Source: Knufia peltigerae
Taxonomy: Eukaryota > Ascomycota > Eurotiomycetes > Chaetothyriales > Trichomeriaceae
DNA: 64,000 nucleotides
Direction of reading: 5' to 3'
Assembly: GCA_030247855.1 (NCBI GenBank)
Contig: JAPDRN010000058.1
Location: 145,593-209,592 of the forward strand
Shown here: piece by piece, positions 22,568 through 34,150 of the stretch
Numbering within the stretch: position 1 is the stretch's first letter
Layout: each line of letters starts with the position of its first letter
The notes under the pieces: generated by a model
The model's database searches: none
Told to the model about the DNA's origin: nothing
The model's input: only the letters and a program-made list of their open reading frames with translations
Position numbers and translations under genes: made by a program

Positions 22568-24379
22568 ATGTCTGGATCGCATTCAAGATCACTGTCAAGA
22601 ACAAGTTTGGAGGTACCCAGAAAGAGTATTGAATTAGTCGATCCCGGTGCACATGAACGTAAGACGAGGCCACCACAATCTCTTCTAAACCCGGGCTGAC
22701 TGGTAATCGCAGTATCCTCCGAAGGGGAAGAAGACCACTTCTCTGACGCCTCGGAAGGCCAAAAACGATCAAGACCAGTAACTCCTGCCTCGCCCATACC
22801 GAGAACTCGCATAGAGAAAGTCGATGACGAGCCAAGTTACGGCGAGGTCCCAGGAACTCCTGCGTATGACAAGCGAGCCAAAGATGCGGTACCTGATGAG
22901 GTAGAGATACTCTCACCAGCAAGAAGTCGGCGTGTTTCTATTGAGCCTCCCACCACACCTGGGGGCACTCTCATACCACGGACCGTGGTTGAGAAGGTCG
23001 ACCCCGAATCCGCTAGTTATGGCGAGGTCCCGGGTACTCCAGCATATCAACAAAGGCAGATGGATGCTGCACCAGACATTATTCTGAAGACACCTGACCC
23101 AACCAAGAGACGGCCGGCCGAAGATGATACGAACAGAGAAGGACCTCCTTCCAATGTTTCGGTGCCTGAGACTATCATCTCTAGGGTAGATTCCGAGCCT
23201 GTACATGGCGAGGTACCTGGGACAGAGGCATACAAAAAGCGAGCCCTTGATGCTGCACCCGATCTTATGGAAAAGAAGAGTGATGAATCAGGTAATTTCT
23301 AGTGTCTGAATGTAGCTTAGAAGGGCCATTGACCTGTTTCAGGGTCACCATCAAAGGATAGCCCCTTGAAGCACTCCAGACGCAGATCTACACTTCAAAA
23401 TAACAGTAATGATAGTAATGATTTCGGAGACGACTTTGATGACTTTGAAGAAGGTGGACAGGCAGGAGCTGATGACGACTTTGGGGACTTCGATGATGAG
23501 TTCCAGGAACCTGAAGTTGAAGCTGAAGATGCTACGGCATCGCCTGTATCTACCTCTCAACCCAATCAAATACCTGCACAACCCTTTGTGAGTTTTGTTC
23601 TTTCTACATTGCGCTCACAACCTAGCTGATGACACGCCCCAATGCTACAGCCCTTAATCGATTTCGACAAGCTCTCCTCTGTTCCAGAGCTATTCGCCGT
23701 CACCCAAGCGCACTTGGATGCCATGTTTCCCTCATCTACAGCCGAAAAACTCTCATTTATCACCCGACAAGAACCTATTCCCGACGACTCACCTATTTTC
23801 CCCTCCGACAGGTCACGCTCCCTTTGGAAACAACTCATCACACCTCCTCCACTTCAGTCACCCAATTGGACACAGTCAAGGATACGACGTCTCTTCTTAG
23901 TCAGCCTTGGTGTTCCTGTCGACCTAGACGAAATCCTTCCACCCTCGAAGCAGAAGAAGCTCATTCTTCCCGATATTAACCTCGAACCCTCATCGCGACA
24001 ATCAGAATCAGACAGAACCCTAGGATCTGTGGCTCGACTAAAAGCTCAAGCAGCCAATGACTCTACGGGCTCAGTGGATAGTACACAATCTGGAACGACC
24101 AAGGAACGACGGCCTAGGAGACCGAAAGGCCCGCCACCGCCTCCTGAATTAGACTTGATCGCCGTGAAGCGTCTATGTGCAACAACCGACGAGAAATTAG
24201 ACGGCTTCACAGACGATGAAATCAAGGCTCACGTAAAGGAGCTACAGGACGTTACTGAAAAGACATCGGAACTCCTGGAGTATTGGCTCAAGCGGCGGGA
24301 TGGCTTGCGGAAGGAGAAAGAAGCCTTCGAAGGAGTCATTGAGAATCTCGTCAGACATGCGAGGAGAGTGAGGAAGTAG
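22568..24379 (+). CDS. Laa2/aftiphilin-like AP-1 accessory protein (DUF5102 type)
   Basis: Four exons: 22568-22658, 22713-23291, 23343-23587 and 23651-24379, giving 547 residues. The middle is very acidic with repeated Phe-containing motifs (NDFGDDFDDFEEGG, DDFGDFDDEF), the type that binds gamma-adaptin ear domains. The C-terminal half (PLIDFDKLSSVPELF through SRIRRLFLVSLGVPVDLDEILP) and a final helical part (TDEKLDGFTDDEIKAHVKELQ) resemble yeast Laa2, which with Laa1 helps recruit the AP-1 clathrin adaptor to the trans-Golgi and endosomes. The N-terminal 220 residues hold three copies of a unit around YGEVPGTPAY. The acidic-Phe cluster is seen directly; the Laa2 assignment is from memory of the family and is moderately secure. 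The first exon is short, and its Met is the first in frame. Confidence 0.65.
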
Positions 24380-25705
24380 CCAGGAAAACTCAAACCAATC
24401 CTCCTGGATATCTTTGCCACTGACAACCCATTCCGAAAACTCTCGACATAAACCTGCAGTTTGCAGCTGTGTAGAACCCAAACCTGCATCAAGTACAAGT
24501 CAACACATCATTTGGACATTTCACCCAGCCCGAGGCGTTCATGGAGATGCAACTTACGAATATTTGGCCGAAGGACGGAAGTTCACTTCTACGAGCAGTG
24601 AATGATTTTGTTCCTCTCTTGATCAATTCGGTCAAATAGGCAGGTGGTCTGTTGATCACGGTGCCCCGGAAATTCATTTCCTACATGATTCTGGCCAGAG
24701 ATTAAGCGCCTCCATTTGCAATGGCGTCAAAGTGAAGTCATTCATTGTAGGTGGTCTGGCTCCTCATCCACGCGAGTCAACATAACTGGAGGGCATCTTA
24801 GGACCTGCAACATTCCTCGTTTGCTGGTTTGTTGATATTGACGGAAGTATACCTCCTGAATTTCCATGTTGAGCGACCAAAAAGGAGTCTCCCTTCTGCT
24901 TTGAGTAGGAGATGGGTACGAAAACGGAAATTTCTTCTTGGTGACCTTGGTCGTCCCGCGAGTGTGAGGCAAATATATATCTTAAGTGTAGCATTCTCCA
25001 AGGCTGTGTGCACCTGATACTGTCGCGCAAGACAAAATACTGAAATTTCGTACAATGACAGTCACCTACATACTATCAACGTAATGCCGCCCATGATAGA
25101 TAAATTCGCTGCAACTTCAAGCACTCGCGCTGGTCATATTGTGTTATGGTATGGAGGTTCCCCGTGTAAGTAGACTTTCGAGATAGGTAAATCCCTTGTA
25201 CGGTTCCTTTATTGCTCTCTCCGTGGTTTGAGGAAAACATATAGCTATCAAAAGTCTGATTGATCAGAATAGAGGGAACTTTGTTCTGTAGAGAAGTACT
25301 GAATGCTGCTGGTTTGTCATTATGGTGAATGGATCCCGCTGAATCGTTGCCTGATCTCGTAGTCTGGGCCTTGATAGCCATTCCTAGCAATTGCGAGTTC
25401 AAATGACAACGCCGTCTACACGATTGTTTACCAAAATACCAGAAGACAGTGAAATGACAAGGGCATAATGTCACTGATAACTTCAACAGACGGATATATT
25501 CACTGTTGAAAAATGCCATCTATCATACAGTATTCCCTCTGGCAATCTTACTCGAATTCAAGAGATCAATCCCCTCCATCATCATTATCTGATCCTCCTC
25601 TATCGTCGCAATGATCAGCTGACCACGTTCCGAAGAATTTGGATTGCAGGCCTTCAGCCGTCAGATCCAGAGATATATTCGCGACTTCAGCGAGTGATCT
25701 GAACA
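24380..25705. other. Intergenic region, no gene recognised
   Basis: 1.3 kb without supportable coding. A 147-codon minus-strand frame (25076-25519) has no domain and uneven composition. The right end is the promoter of the Zn2Cys6 gene. Confidence 0.5.
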
Positions 25706-27921
25706 ATGCCACCAGAAGTGCCGACACGTACGGCAAACCCATTGAAAAGACCCAGACAAGACCCAGTCTCCTGCCAGTTTTGCAGGTCTAAAAAGTTAAA
25801 ATGCGATCGTCAGCAGCCTTGTTCCAACTGCGCGACCAGAGGGTTGCCTTGCAATGGCCAGGTTCAATCGCGTCGTGAGAATGTGTCGATCTCAGCTGAA
25901 TCTGATAACAATCTGTCTGTTCTGGCCAGGCTAAAAAGGCTCGAAGACATTGTCATGGGGACCCCTAAACAAGATCCACCACTTCCGAGAGACGCTCCGA
26001 GCGGGCCTCCTTCGAGGCCAAGTTCGACTCTCGCCTGTCTCTCTCCGGCTTCCGAGTATGAGGAAGCACTTCACAACTTAGAAGAGGCAGGCACCAGGGA
26101 GGTGCATTGGCCCACGGCTGGAGCCAGCGATATCGAATTCCAGATTCTGACGACCAAACAAATGGCGAATACTCCTGGTATTACCCAAGGAGTCACTACA
26201 AAGCGACCCAACTATCAAACTCCCCTGAAGTCGGTCATGCTCCCCCCGAAGGATGAAGCTAGCATGCTCCTGGACTATTATGTCAAACATGTAGACGAAC
26301 TTCAACATGTTCTCTTCGTGCCTCATTTACGCACTGTTATGGAGAAGCTCTATGCAAATCTGCATCAACGGCTGTCCATCGCCTACGGACAACTTGCCCT
26401 TCTCCTGACTGTTTTCGCGAGCTCAGCAGCCATGTTCTCCCACTTCTCTTGTGACAGAATCGCTCAGTTTCCACCATCTAGCGCAGCCCATGCCTCATTA
26501 GTATGGGCGAACTCGGCTCTAGAGGTCATGGAATTCTCTCGACGTACGGCGGCTGGCGGGCTGGAAGAAATTCAAGCGGCTATTCTTATGGCCTTTCTGC
26601 TTTATCATGTCGAGGGATTTTCTGCGAGATCACGTCGTTTGTTTGCAGGTGCCATCTCGACTGCGCGCGACATGGGCCTGCATAAACTCGACGCTACCCC
26701 TAGCCAGTCGTCAAACTCGCCCAAAGCGGCTGATCCTGTTGACATTGAGATTCAGCGCCGTGTCTGGTGGCATGTTGTCGCTACTGATTGGTAAGTGCAT
26801 ATATCCACTTGTTTGGAAGCGCCGAATTTTAATGTTGTGATAGGCTTTTAGGTCTCAGTGGAGGGCCTCAAGAAGGCACGTATTTTATCCAGCCCAGGCA
26901 CTTTAGGGTCAATATGCCGCTCAATATCAATGACAGCGATCTTATGTATCGCCGTCCTCTAGTTGAACGACCCTCATCGGAGCCAACGACCATGTCATAC
27001 TACATACAGCGTATAAAACTTGCTGACATATGCCGTTGCGTTGTCGATGTCATGCCCATGTTCAATGTGTCTTTGACGAGCCTGGATTACCAGCAAATCA
27101 TTGAACTAGATGGCAAGTTTGAAGCATTCTTGGACGACCTACCCATTTTCTTCAAAATCGACGACAAAAGCCGACGTGAAACAGAGGGAATCATGCGCGA
27201 CAATCCAAACATCAATATCCAGCGCTACGCCCTTGGGATGATAGCCCGGACTCGACGTTGCAAATTACATCAACCTTTCCTCATACGCCGTTCAGTCGAG
27301 AGTCACTACACATATTCGCGCGAGATATCACTCTCCTCGGCGAGGTGTGTCATTCATCTCAAAAGACTGGTCGAGAAGGAGTTCGACTCCGTCTTGCTTG
27401 CTAACGTCAAGATGACTGGAGTAGTCTACCATGTCTTCATGGCGACTATTGTATTGGTCATGGACCTGTGTTTCAACAAAAATGAAGGTGACGATGACAA
27501 ACGAAAAGCTGAGGTCAGAGAAGCCTGCGCAATTCTGGAGGAGGCTGCAGGCCAGTCGAGTCTGGCAAGGGAGTTTCTTAACTCTCTCATGGACATCTTG
27601 CGCAAGCACAAGGTTCATCTGCACCACTTACCCCCAGAAGCAGCCTCAAAAACCGAGATCAAACAACCCGATGCGCAGAACGCACCCGGGTTAGCAGCTC
27701 CCGATGTTGAGCTACTACAGAATTTCTTTCCAGCACAGGACACAGGACGTAATTATTTGTCTGATTTTGATGCTATTTGGACGGACTACGTCGAACTGGG
27801 GCCAAACATGGATATGCCAGAATGGGATAATCTGTTTGCTGACCTCGATTCGAGATTTACGGTCTCTGAAACCGTAACACAGGGTCGAGACCCGTCGCAT
27901 AAGGTGCCCCGTATGGGATGA
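25706..27921 (+). CDS. Zn2Cys6 transcription factor with fungal_trans domain
   Basis: Two exons: 25706-26790 and 26844-27921, giving 720 residues; the intron interrupts a Trp codon. A binuclear zinc cluster is at residues about 23-49 (CQFCRSKKLKC, then CSNCATRGLPC; spacing CX2CX6CX5CX2CX6C), followed by a short linker and a coiled-coil-like stretch (LSVLARLKRLEDIVMG). Residues from about 190 form the fungal-specific middle homology region (ASMLLDYYVKHVDELQHVLFVPHL, then RRLFAGAISTARDMGLHK and RRVWWHVVATDW). Such proteins bind CGG-type half sites as nuclear regulators of metabolism or secondary metabolism. The target pathway cannot be read from the context: neighbours are an AP-1 accessory gene and a proteasome gene, not a cluster. 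Confidence 0.93.
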
Positions 27922-28378
27922 TGATCTACAAAGGGAAATTTTTGTGAATAGAGTACATATTACGATCTCACCACCATCAGAACTAGCTATTTTACTCAAT
28001 CGCTACTAATACATGAGTGTACCTAAAGTGCCAGTGTTTCTATGCTCAGCCTTGTCAGCCTTGCCTTTGCCAGCCTTGAATGGTTTCCCGCAGGACCTGT
28101 AAAGCGGCAGGGTAATGCTTGGCGCGCCAGGCTGGCTTCTGATTCGCAATCATGTCGTGAGGCTCTGGCGAATGCGTAGGTCGATTGTGTAAGTTGTTTA
28201 CAAAGAACACTCCGATTCACAGTCAACCACAAATCGTCACCCTGTCAGTCGAAGATTGACTTTGCGCTGGCCAGTACTTCATCAAATCCGCTGTTGAAAA
28301 CACACCCTTTTTCGTCGACATCTCTTCTCACGCCCCCATCATCTACCCGTTTACGCCATCCAGAGAACAACCCTCACC
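27922..28378. other. Spacer and promoter of the RPN12 gene
   Basis: Contains an imperfect direct repeat (cagccttgtcagccttgcc / gccagccttg, about 28048-28080). No gene was seen. Confidence 0.45.
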
Positions 28379-29269
28379 ATGCCTGCAGCTCCAGGCCATA
28401 ACACATCTCTTGACCCGATCCTGCACTCTCTCCAGCAGTCGTTAAGCCATGGTGACCCTTCACAAGCCCAGTCACTACTCCAGAAAGCGAAGTTGGCTCT
28501 CCTGCAACAGAACGCACTGATACCCTCCCAGCAGACGGCCGTTTCGACCCTAGCGACAGCTCGCTCCATACTCGAGGCCGGTGCTCTCCTGTCGATACGC
28601 TCGCGAGACCCTGACTCCTTCATCCGATACTACTCACAACTCCAGCCGTTCTACGACTTCCCCGGCCTTCAATCTAGCCCTTCCCAAAGCAGGTCCAAAA
28701 TCACCGGACTTTACCTGCTTCTACTGTTAAGTCAAGGTGACTATGCCGGGTTCCATACCCTCCTCGAGTCCTTGATTGTGGCGGAAGACCCCAACGATGC
28801 ATCGAGGGTGGAAGAAGACCAATACATCAAATACCCAATCGAACTGGAACGAAGTCTCATGGAGGGCAGCTATGATCAGGTGTGGAGGAAAACAAACGGC
28901 CGAGATGTGCCCGGAGAGGAGTTTGCCCTGTTTTCTGACGTGAGTAGAAGCCACATGCATGTCGTCTTGTGTGATATATCTGACAACCCCCCCCGAAAAT
29001 AGATCTTGATCAACACCATCCGACTCGAGATTGCCTCCTGTGCTGCTCGGTCATATCCCTCGCTCCCTATTGCTTCGGCCAAGAACCTCCTCTTCCTCGA
29101 TTCCGAAGGTGCGGTCATGGACTTTGCGAGTGAACAGGGCTGGAGTCTGGAAGAAGGTCGGATATACTTCCCTGGGTTGGAGGATGCAAAGAAGGAGGAA
29201 GATGGAGACCAGAAGGAAGTGATCAATCACATGGTCGGATATGCTCGCGAATTAGAGATGATTGTCTAG
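28379..29269 (+). CDS. RPN12: 26S proteasome regulatory subunit Rpn12
   Basis: Two exons: 28379-28939 and 29003-29269, giving 275 residues, close to the family size. Helical repeats lead into a CSN8/PSMD8/eIF3k-type PCI domain: YYSQLQPFYDF, LYLLLLLSQGDYAGFHTLLE, YIKYPIELERSLMEGSYDQVWR, then LINTIRLEIASCAARSYPSLP and LLFLDSEGAVMDFASEQGW. Rpn12 is the last subunit to join the proteasome lid, and its arrival triggers attachment of the lid to the base. The joining TTTTCTGAC/ATCTTGATC keeps the helix in frame. Its 3' end faces that of DPH7 across 291 bases. Confidence 0.92.
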
Positions 29270-29560
29270 ACCTGGAATGTTGTTTTGCCATCGATCAAAA
29301 GGCATGCAATATTTTGTACTCATAGAGCGCGCGGAAAGCTACTAGGAACAAGGCGAAACAGCATGCGCATACACAAATAAGGCATTTTGATGGCACTTTT
29401 TTGGCCGACTGTCCGATCGCCTTTTTCTCCAAAACATTCTATTACCACAATTATGAGTTGATGATTCCAACAACTGTCTATCTAGCGTGCGAATGTTGCG
29501 CCCTTGTGAATGTACATCTTCAATCATGCCCGTTGTGACCGTAACGGCGGGTACGTTTAC

Positions 29561-31174
29561 TCAACTTTGAACATTGGCCAATCCCCGAGCTTGGGAGTGC
29601 TGTGCCTTGAAATGGTCGACAAACCTCCAGGTGCAAATCTTCATGTCATAGAAGCTGGTGCTGACGATCGTATATGAAGGTGCCGTGTGTTCGGCGATTG
29701 AACTTGGCCCGTCGTCCTCGGTCATCGGTTCGAGAATTGCATCGCAGCAGTAGACCATGCTCTCATGTCCGGCTCGGAATGTCGTCAGAACCTCTATCGT
29801 CCACGTCTCAGAGGCGTTTGGAGTGTACGTCAATCGGAGGACGGCGGCGCCTCCATGCATCAACGATACCAGGATCAGGGTATGGTACTGTAGATGCTGC
29901 TGCTGGTTGCTTCCCCTAGCGAGGGTGGTGTACTGGTCTAGCACCTTCAGTCTCCAAACGCCACCTCCGAGACTTGTTTCCGTGACGAACATGGCACGAC
30001 GCGTGGCAGGATCGATCTCGAAAACTCGAAGGCGCTCGTCGTAGCTTCCCGTGACCAAGGGGATGAAGGCGCGGTGTTGCGACGAAGGGTCGGCCTTGCT
30101 GATCAACGTCGTAAGAAGGGGAAGAGGGAGGATGGCCACGACGCCGGCCGTGTGATTCCGTCTGTCCTTCCACAGCTGCATCGCAGTGAGTTCGTCGGTA
30201 TCCGATGGTGAGATTGATGCCGACGTCTGCTCGGGCATTACACCGGGTGGCAAGTTCATTGCCGATGCGATAAGCGCACTATCATCCCCTCCACTCAAGA
30301 TCATGTGTGTCACGGTGCCTTTGATCGTGTCTTGTGAGTTTGGTAGCACGAAACTCGCCACCGTCCAGGCCTCGAGTTCGTGCTTGTGTATGTCGGTGAT
30401 CGAAGCCGGGGGGAACTCCAGATCCTGGCCCACACGCTGGTCATATAGATCCTTGATGCGCGGAACGGAAGTGCGGACCAATTTGGTCTCGCCGAACGAT
30501 GTCACCGCCGCGAAGCAAATATCTTGAACATCACTTATGCCGAGTACGCCCTTTGTGTGGACGCCGGGAAACCAAGTGAACTGCGTGACCAGGGGTGCCA
30601 GACCGTGCTCGTCGAGGTCAGATACGATCACGCTGCCAAGTGGAAGCAGTTTGGTGATGACACGCCTACCGAGAACATCCCCGTGTTTGATGAAGCGGAA
30701 GAGGTGAACTTTGCCGGTCGAGGTTGCGGCGCCAAAGAGCGTGCCATCGGAGGGATGGAAGTGAATGTCTACTATTGCCTCTGGAAACGCCATGCGATCG
30801 AGATGCGGTGGAAGCATGCCGGCATATCTGGGACGGAAGTCGGAAGCCACCATGAGAACCTGAATGCTGCCTTGTCGTGTCTGGGAAGGATACGACCGTG
30901 GCGCGTCGGGCTTGAGGAGCGAATAGGTCCCTATGATCATGTACTCCGGGTTGGTAGGGCAGATGGCCACAGTGTCGATTTCTTGGTCGGCCGTGCGGGT
31001 CGTGTAGGGAATTTCTGGTGACGACGATGACATTTTGTCGAGGAATGCAGCAGTACGGGGAAGATGCGAACGAGTGAGGGTGTACTGCTGCTGATCTCGT
31101 CGCGAGCGATGGTGCCGTTCAAGATTGCTCCGGGCGGCCTGCATAAGGTCGTTTAGAGAGCGTCGTGGAGGCAT
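29561..31174 (-). CDS. DPH7: Diphthamide biosynthesis protein Dph7 (diphthine methylesterase, WD40)
   Basis: The frame is open from 31276. I take MPPRRSLNDL at 31174 as the start (537 residues), because the sequence before it looks like a 5' UTR with a possible intron (donor AGTAAGT near 31255, acceptor CATCAG near 31200). WD40-type strands include VAICPTNPEYMIIGTY, GKVHLFRF, TGSYDERLRVFEI, GGGVWRLKVLD, HESMVYCCDAI and STSFYDMKICTW. The GGGVWRLK and HESMxY blocks are characteristic of Dph7/WDR85. Dph7 hydrolyses the methyl ester of diphthine on elongation factor 2 before the final amidation step. The protein is cytoplasmic. Any WD40 protein is an alternative, but the two blocks make Dph7 likely. 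Confidence 0.8.
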   Translation of the reverse strand: MPPRRSLNDLMQAARSNLERHHRSRRDQQQYTLTRSHLPRTAAFLDKMSSSSPEIPYTTRTADQEIDTVAICPTNPEYMIIGTYSLLKPDAPRSYPSQTRQGSIQVLMVASDFRPRYAGMLPPHLDRMAFPEAIVDIHFHPSDGTLFGAATSTGKVHLFRFIKHGDVLGRRVITKLLPLGSVIVSDLDEHGLAPLVTQFTWFPGVHTKGVLGISDVQDICFAAVTSFGETKLVRTSVPRIKDLYDQRVGQDLEFPPASITDIHKHELEAWTVASFVLPNSQDTIKGTVTHMILSGGDDSALIASAMNLPPGVMPEQTSASISPSDTDELTAMQLWKDRRNHTAGVVAILPLPLLTTLISKADPSSQHRAFIPLVTGSYDERLRVFEIDPATRRAMFVTETSLGGGVWRLKVLDQYTTLARGSNQQQHLQYHTLILVSLMHGGAAVLRLTYTPNASETWTIEVLTTFRAGHESMVYCCDAILEPMTEDDGPSSIAEHTAPSYTIVSTSFYDMKICTWRFVDHFKAQHSQARGLANVQS

Positions 31175-32339
31175 GGTGTAGATTGACAAGAAGAGAAGGA
31201 CTGATGCAGAGGTAGATAGATCTCCATTCATCGCCGCGTTACAGGACTTACTGAGATTTTGGGAGCGTGTCAACAACGCTCACCCCGTTCTTGTAAAGAG
31301 TGAGGTGATTACTGGCACATGAGGATTTCAATTCAACCGGAGGCGGCAGAACGCCATATTGAATACTGTGAATGCTCGCCGGCAATATGATTGATTCACT
31401 GCAATGCAGCATGAGCGTTCATATCACGTGGTTACCGAGACATACCTACGCACGGCAGCTTGGTGCAATCAAATAGGTTCCCTTACAACATATGTGTATG
31501 GGCGTTGGAAATGCTATGTTGAATACAGAACAAATTTTCAATGGAGACAAGGCTGAGTTTTGATGTTGGGTTCGCCTACTCGCATCACCTTTTGAGGGTG
31601 CAAACAACGGCGTCAAGGTTGTTTCATCCTGTTATAACCACAGCGTAAACTGAGAAACATGAGTCTAGTCAATACACATCGACTCTCGACCTCGATAGAT
31701 TCCCAATTCTCTTCCTTGGTAGGTTACTCGGTCCATGGGCTGACGTTCCAGATCTTCAGCCTCGTCACGTGCAAGTCCTCTCTTTGGAGCCGCTGGGGCT
31801 CTAAAAAACAGGAGCGTGTCAAAGATGTCAGTTTGTCTGTCAAGATCCTTTCAACCTTTCAACCTGTCGCGCTCTCCCCCTCGAACAGACGCGCGAAAAT
31901 TCTACTAGAGATTCTTCAGATCTAGCCGTTGTTCGCTGCCCGCGTCTTTGATCCATCATGTCTCGGTTGCTGTCAGAGCTGTGTCCAATTTCTTGTGAAA
32001 GCTCTGGTCTCTGGCAGGGACGGGCTTCGACAGCCGGCCACGTTAGCCACATCCGCGTTCAACGTCATCTTCAGACCAATGGCGATGCGTTCTACTCCTC
32101 AAGACACGGTCCTGTTACTCCGTAGGTAACGCATAGACTGGGTTTTTTGAAAGTCTGGCTCAAAAGTCTCGAGAGGCTGGTGAATGAACGCGGATGCAGG
32201 AGGAGGTACAGTAGTAGTACTTGAACTCGACAAACTCCTCCTGTAAGGATGTGACTTTTTTCGTTTCTTTGCCTTTGTCACCGCCATCCTCTTCTTCTGT
32301 CTTACTCGTATCTTCTCGTGTCTTCATAGCAAGTCCAAA
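31175..32339. other. Divergent intergenic region between DPH7 and the secreted-protein gene
   Basis: 1.2 kb without a supportable gene. The last 100 bases before 32340 are CT-rich and look like a core promoter of the plus-strand gene. Confidence 0.5.
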
Positions 32340-33594
32340 ATGTACAGCATCTATCTGTCTCTCTGTTTCTCTTTGGCTCTGTTGAGCCTTGGTCAGGCGC
32401 AGGTCGCCTGGTAAGTCTTTTTTCCGGCTCCTGGCCCTTTTTTTCATTTTCAGTGGGAGTAGGCCTCGCTGACTTTCGCTCAGCAACCTCAGAAGCCTGT
32501 ACACCAGGCTTCTCGATGATGTATCACTTTCAGACGCATTTTGTACAGAGTTCAGAAACCACAATGCCAACTCAAAGGACTTTTTGTATCAATTCGGCAC
32601 GAACTGCGAGGCTTATCGAGCAGAGATTAGCATGGGTTGCTCGTTGTTTGGTACTACCACGACACAATTCATGCCGCAGATGAAACCCCCCGCGGTGGTG
32701 ACGGTGACCGAGACAGTCACAAACAGCAAAAGTGCTGGCATATGTACACCGTCGGTCAAGATGGTGACAGTATCCTTGGAATCCCAAGCCCAACGACAAC
32801 GACAACAACCGACGGATCTCTCTCTGATTGCATCGAGTGGTCGTCTGTCTCCTCTGTACGCACCACCTCAAGTACCCATTGGCATGGACAAGGATAGGAG
32901 TATCCCTGACCCGGTCCACGCGGCTCAGTCGAGCTTCCTCACGACACCCACGGCGAGCCCCTTTTCTACGATGGCTCCTCCTGCGTCCTTTTTTGTACCA
33001 TTTTCCTCCGTCCTCACGACGACGTTGAGCACCGTCTATCAGTCCTCGATATCTTCACTGGCGACCCAGGCACCGACGTCGACAGACAGATACGTTGTCC
33101 CAGCACCGTCACCTTCGCTCGTCGATCGACACATATTCAGCCCGCTGGGTGATTTGACCATCGACGAGACGACTTCCGCGGTCTCTGGGGCCTTGACCTT
33201 CCCCCACGATGCCAGTTCCGGAGCCGATGATGCACCATCCATGACCATTGTGTATCTGAAGGATGCGTCCCCAGACACGTGTGTGCACATGAAGGGATCG
33301 TGGACCCCGCTCTACACCAAGGCGGTCTACGAGTGTGTCGCAAAGACTCGGGCTCCGGACTTTGACTCTCGGAACTACCCGAACGCGTCTACGGGTCTGA
33401 GTCTGACGGCCGAGGATGGGTCGTCGTCAATCACCAACAGTCGTGCGTTGGGGCCTCAAGCCGAAGGAGACTACGAAGAGGCGAGCTTGTCATTGTTTGT
33501 CACCAAGGACAAGACCTACACCGTGGAGTTCTGGGCCTGCGGGTCCGGCAAGACCTTGGTCGTTGGGGAGTTGAGCTGTACATATTATGCCTGA
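32340..33594 (+). CDS. Secreted Ser/Thr-rich protein of unknown function
   Basis: Two exons: 32340-32410 (donor GTAAGT) and 32484-33594, giving 393 residues. The acceptor is chosen from a clear branch site (GCTGAC) 10 bases before CTCAG. Splicing joins a typical signal peptide (MYSIYLSLCFSLALLSLGQA, cleaved around QA/QVA) to CNLRSLYTRLLDDVSLSDAFCTEF. This Cys-start segment resembles the N-terminal Cys motif of several uncharacterised fungal secreted proteins. The middle is Ser/Thr/Pro-rich, likely O-glycosylated. The C-terminal 130 residues (TIVYLKDASPDTCVHM, YECVAKTRAP, YTVEFWACGSGKTL, GELSC) form a compact Cys-containing, beta-rich domain. No catalytic motif or GPI signal was seen. A wall-associated or effector-like role is only a guess. 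Confidence 0.7.
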
Positions 33595-34150
33595 GAGACG
33601 AGAGGAGAGAGGAGAATGCGGGCGCCCATGCTTTGTTTTGTATATGTTTAGATTTATTACACCGAGTAAAGTAATTAACGAAAGGTCCGAACCCTGAGGC
33701 CTATCATGGGGCCGAATGTTGATATCAATACTGGAAAATGATCGCTCCTTATAATTCTGAGAGCTAGATTTGTATGGCCAACAGTACAAGAGCACAGAAA
33801 AAAGAAACAGGCTTTTCTTTGTGATCCATCTCTCTATCTCTCCTCGTTGTCGTGTTGTGGTCCTTGGCTTTGAATCGGTGTTTGTCTGCCTTGAGACTGG
33901 TTCGGAATCTAGTGTTTCAGCCTCGTCACGATCATCCTGGTCGGTCATCAAGCCCAACAACAACATCCAATTTCTCTCTCTCACTTCCACATTCCAACAC
34001 GCTTACACAAACGGCTTCTGAAAAGAAAGCTCACCAACATACGCAAATCGTTTTGTATCCTTAGGGTATCCGGGTTTTGGTCTTGTTTTCCGCCATGTAG
34101 ACGACCTTTCCATCTCATCTGCAAAAGGTCTCTGCTGAGCACACGCAAAA
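33595..34150. other. Spacer between the secreted-protein and DUF1917 genes
   Basis: 3' UTR followed by a CT-rich promoter (tctctctctctcacttccacattcc, around 33970). No gene was seen. Confidence 0.5.

Noticed and set aside
25076..25519. A minus-strand 147-codon frame in the gap before the Zn2Cys6 gene
   Set aside because: No recognisable motif, no splice partner, and uneven composition; not supportable as a gene.
28060..28082. A TTTGCCA word upstream of RPN12 resembling the yeast proteasome-associated control element
   Set aside because: Only a partial match, inside a local repeat; that element is not established outside yeasts.
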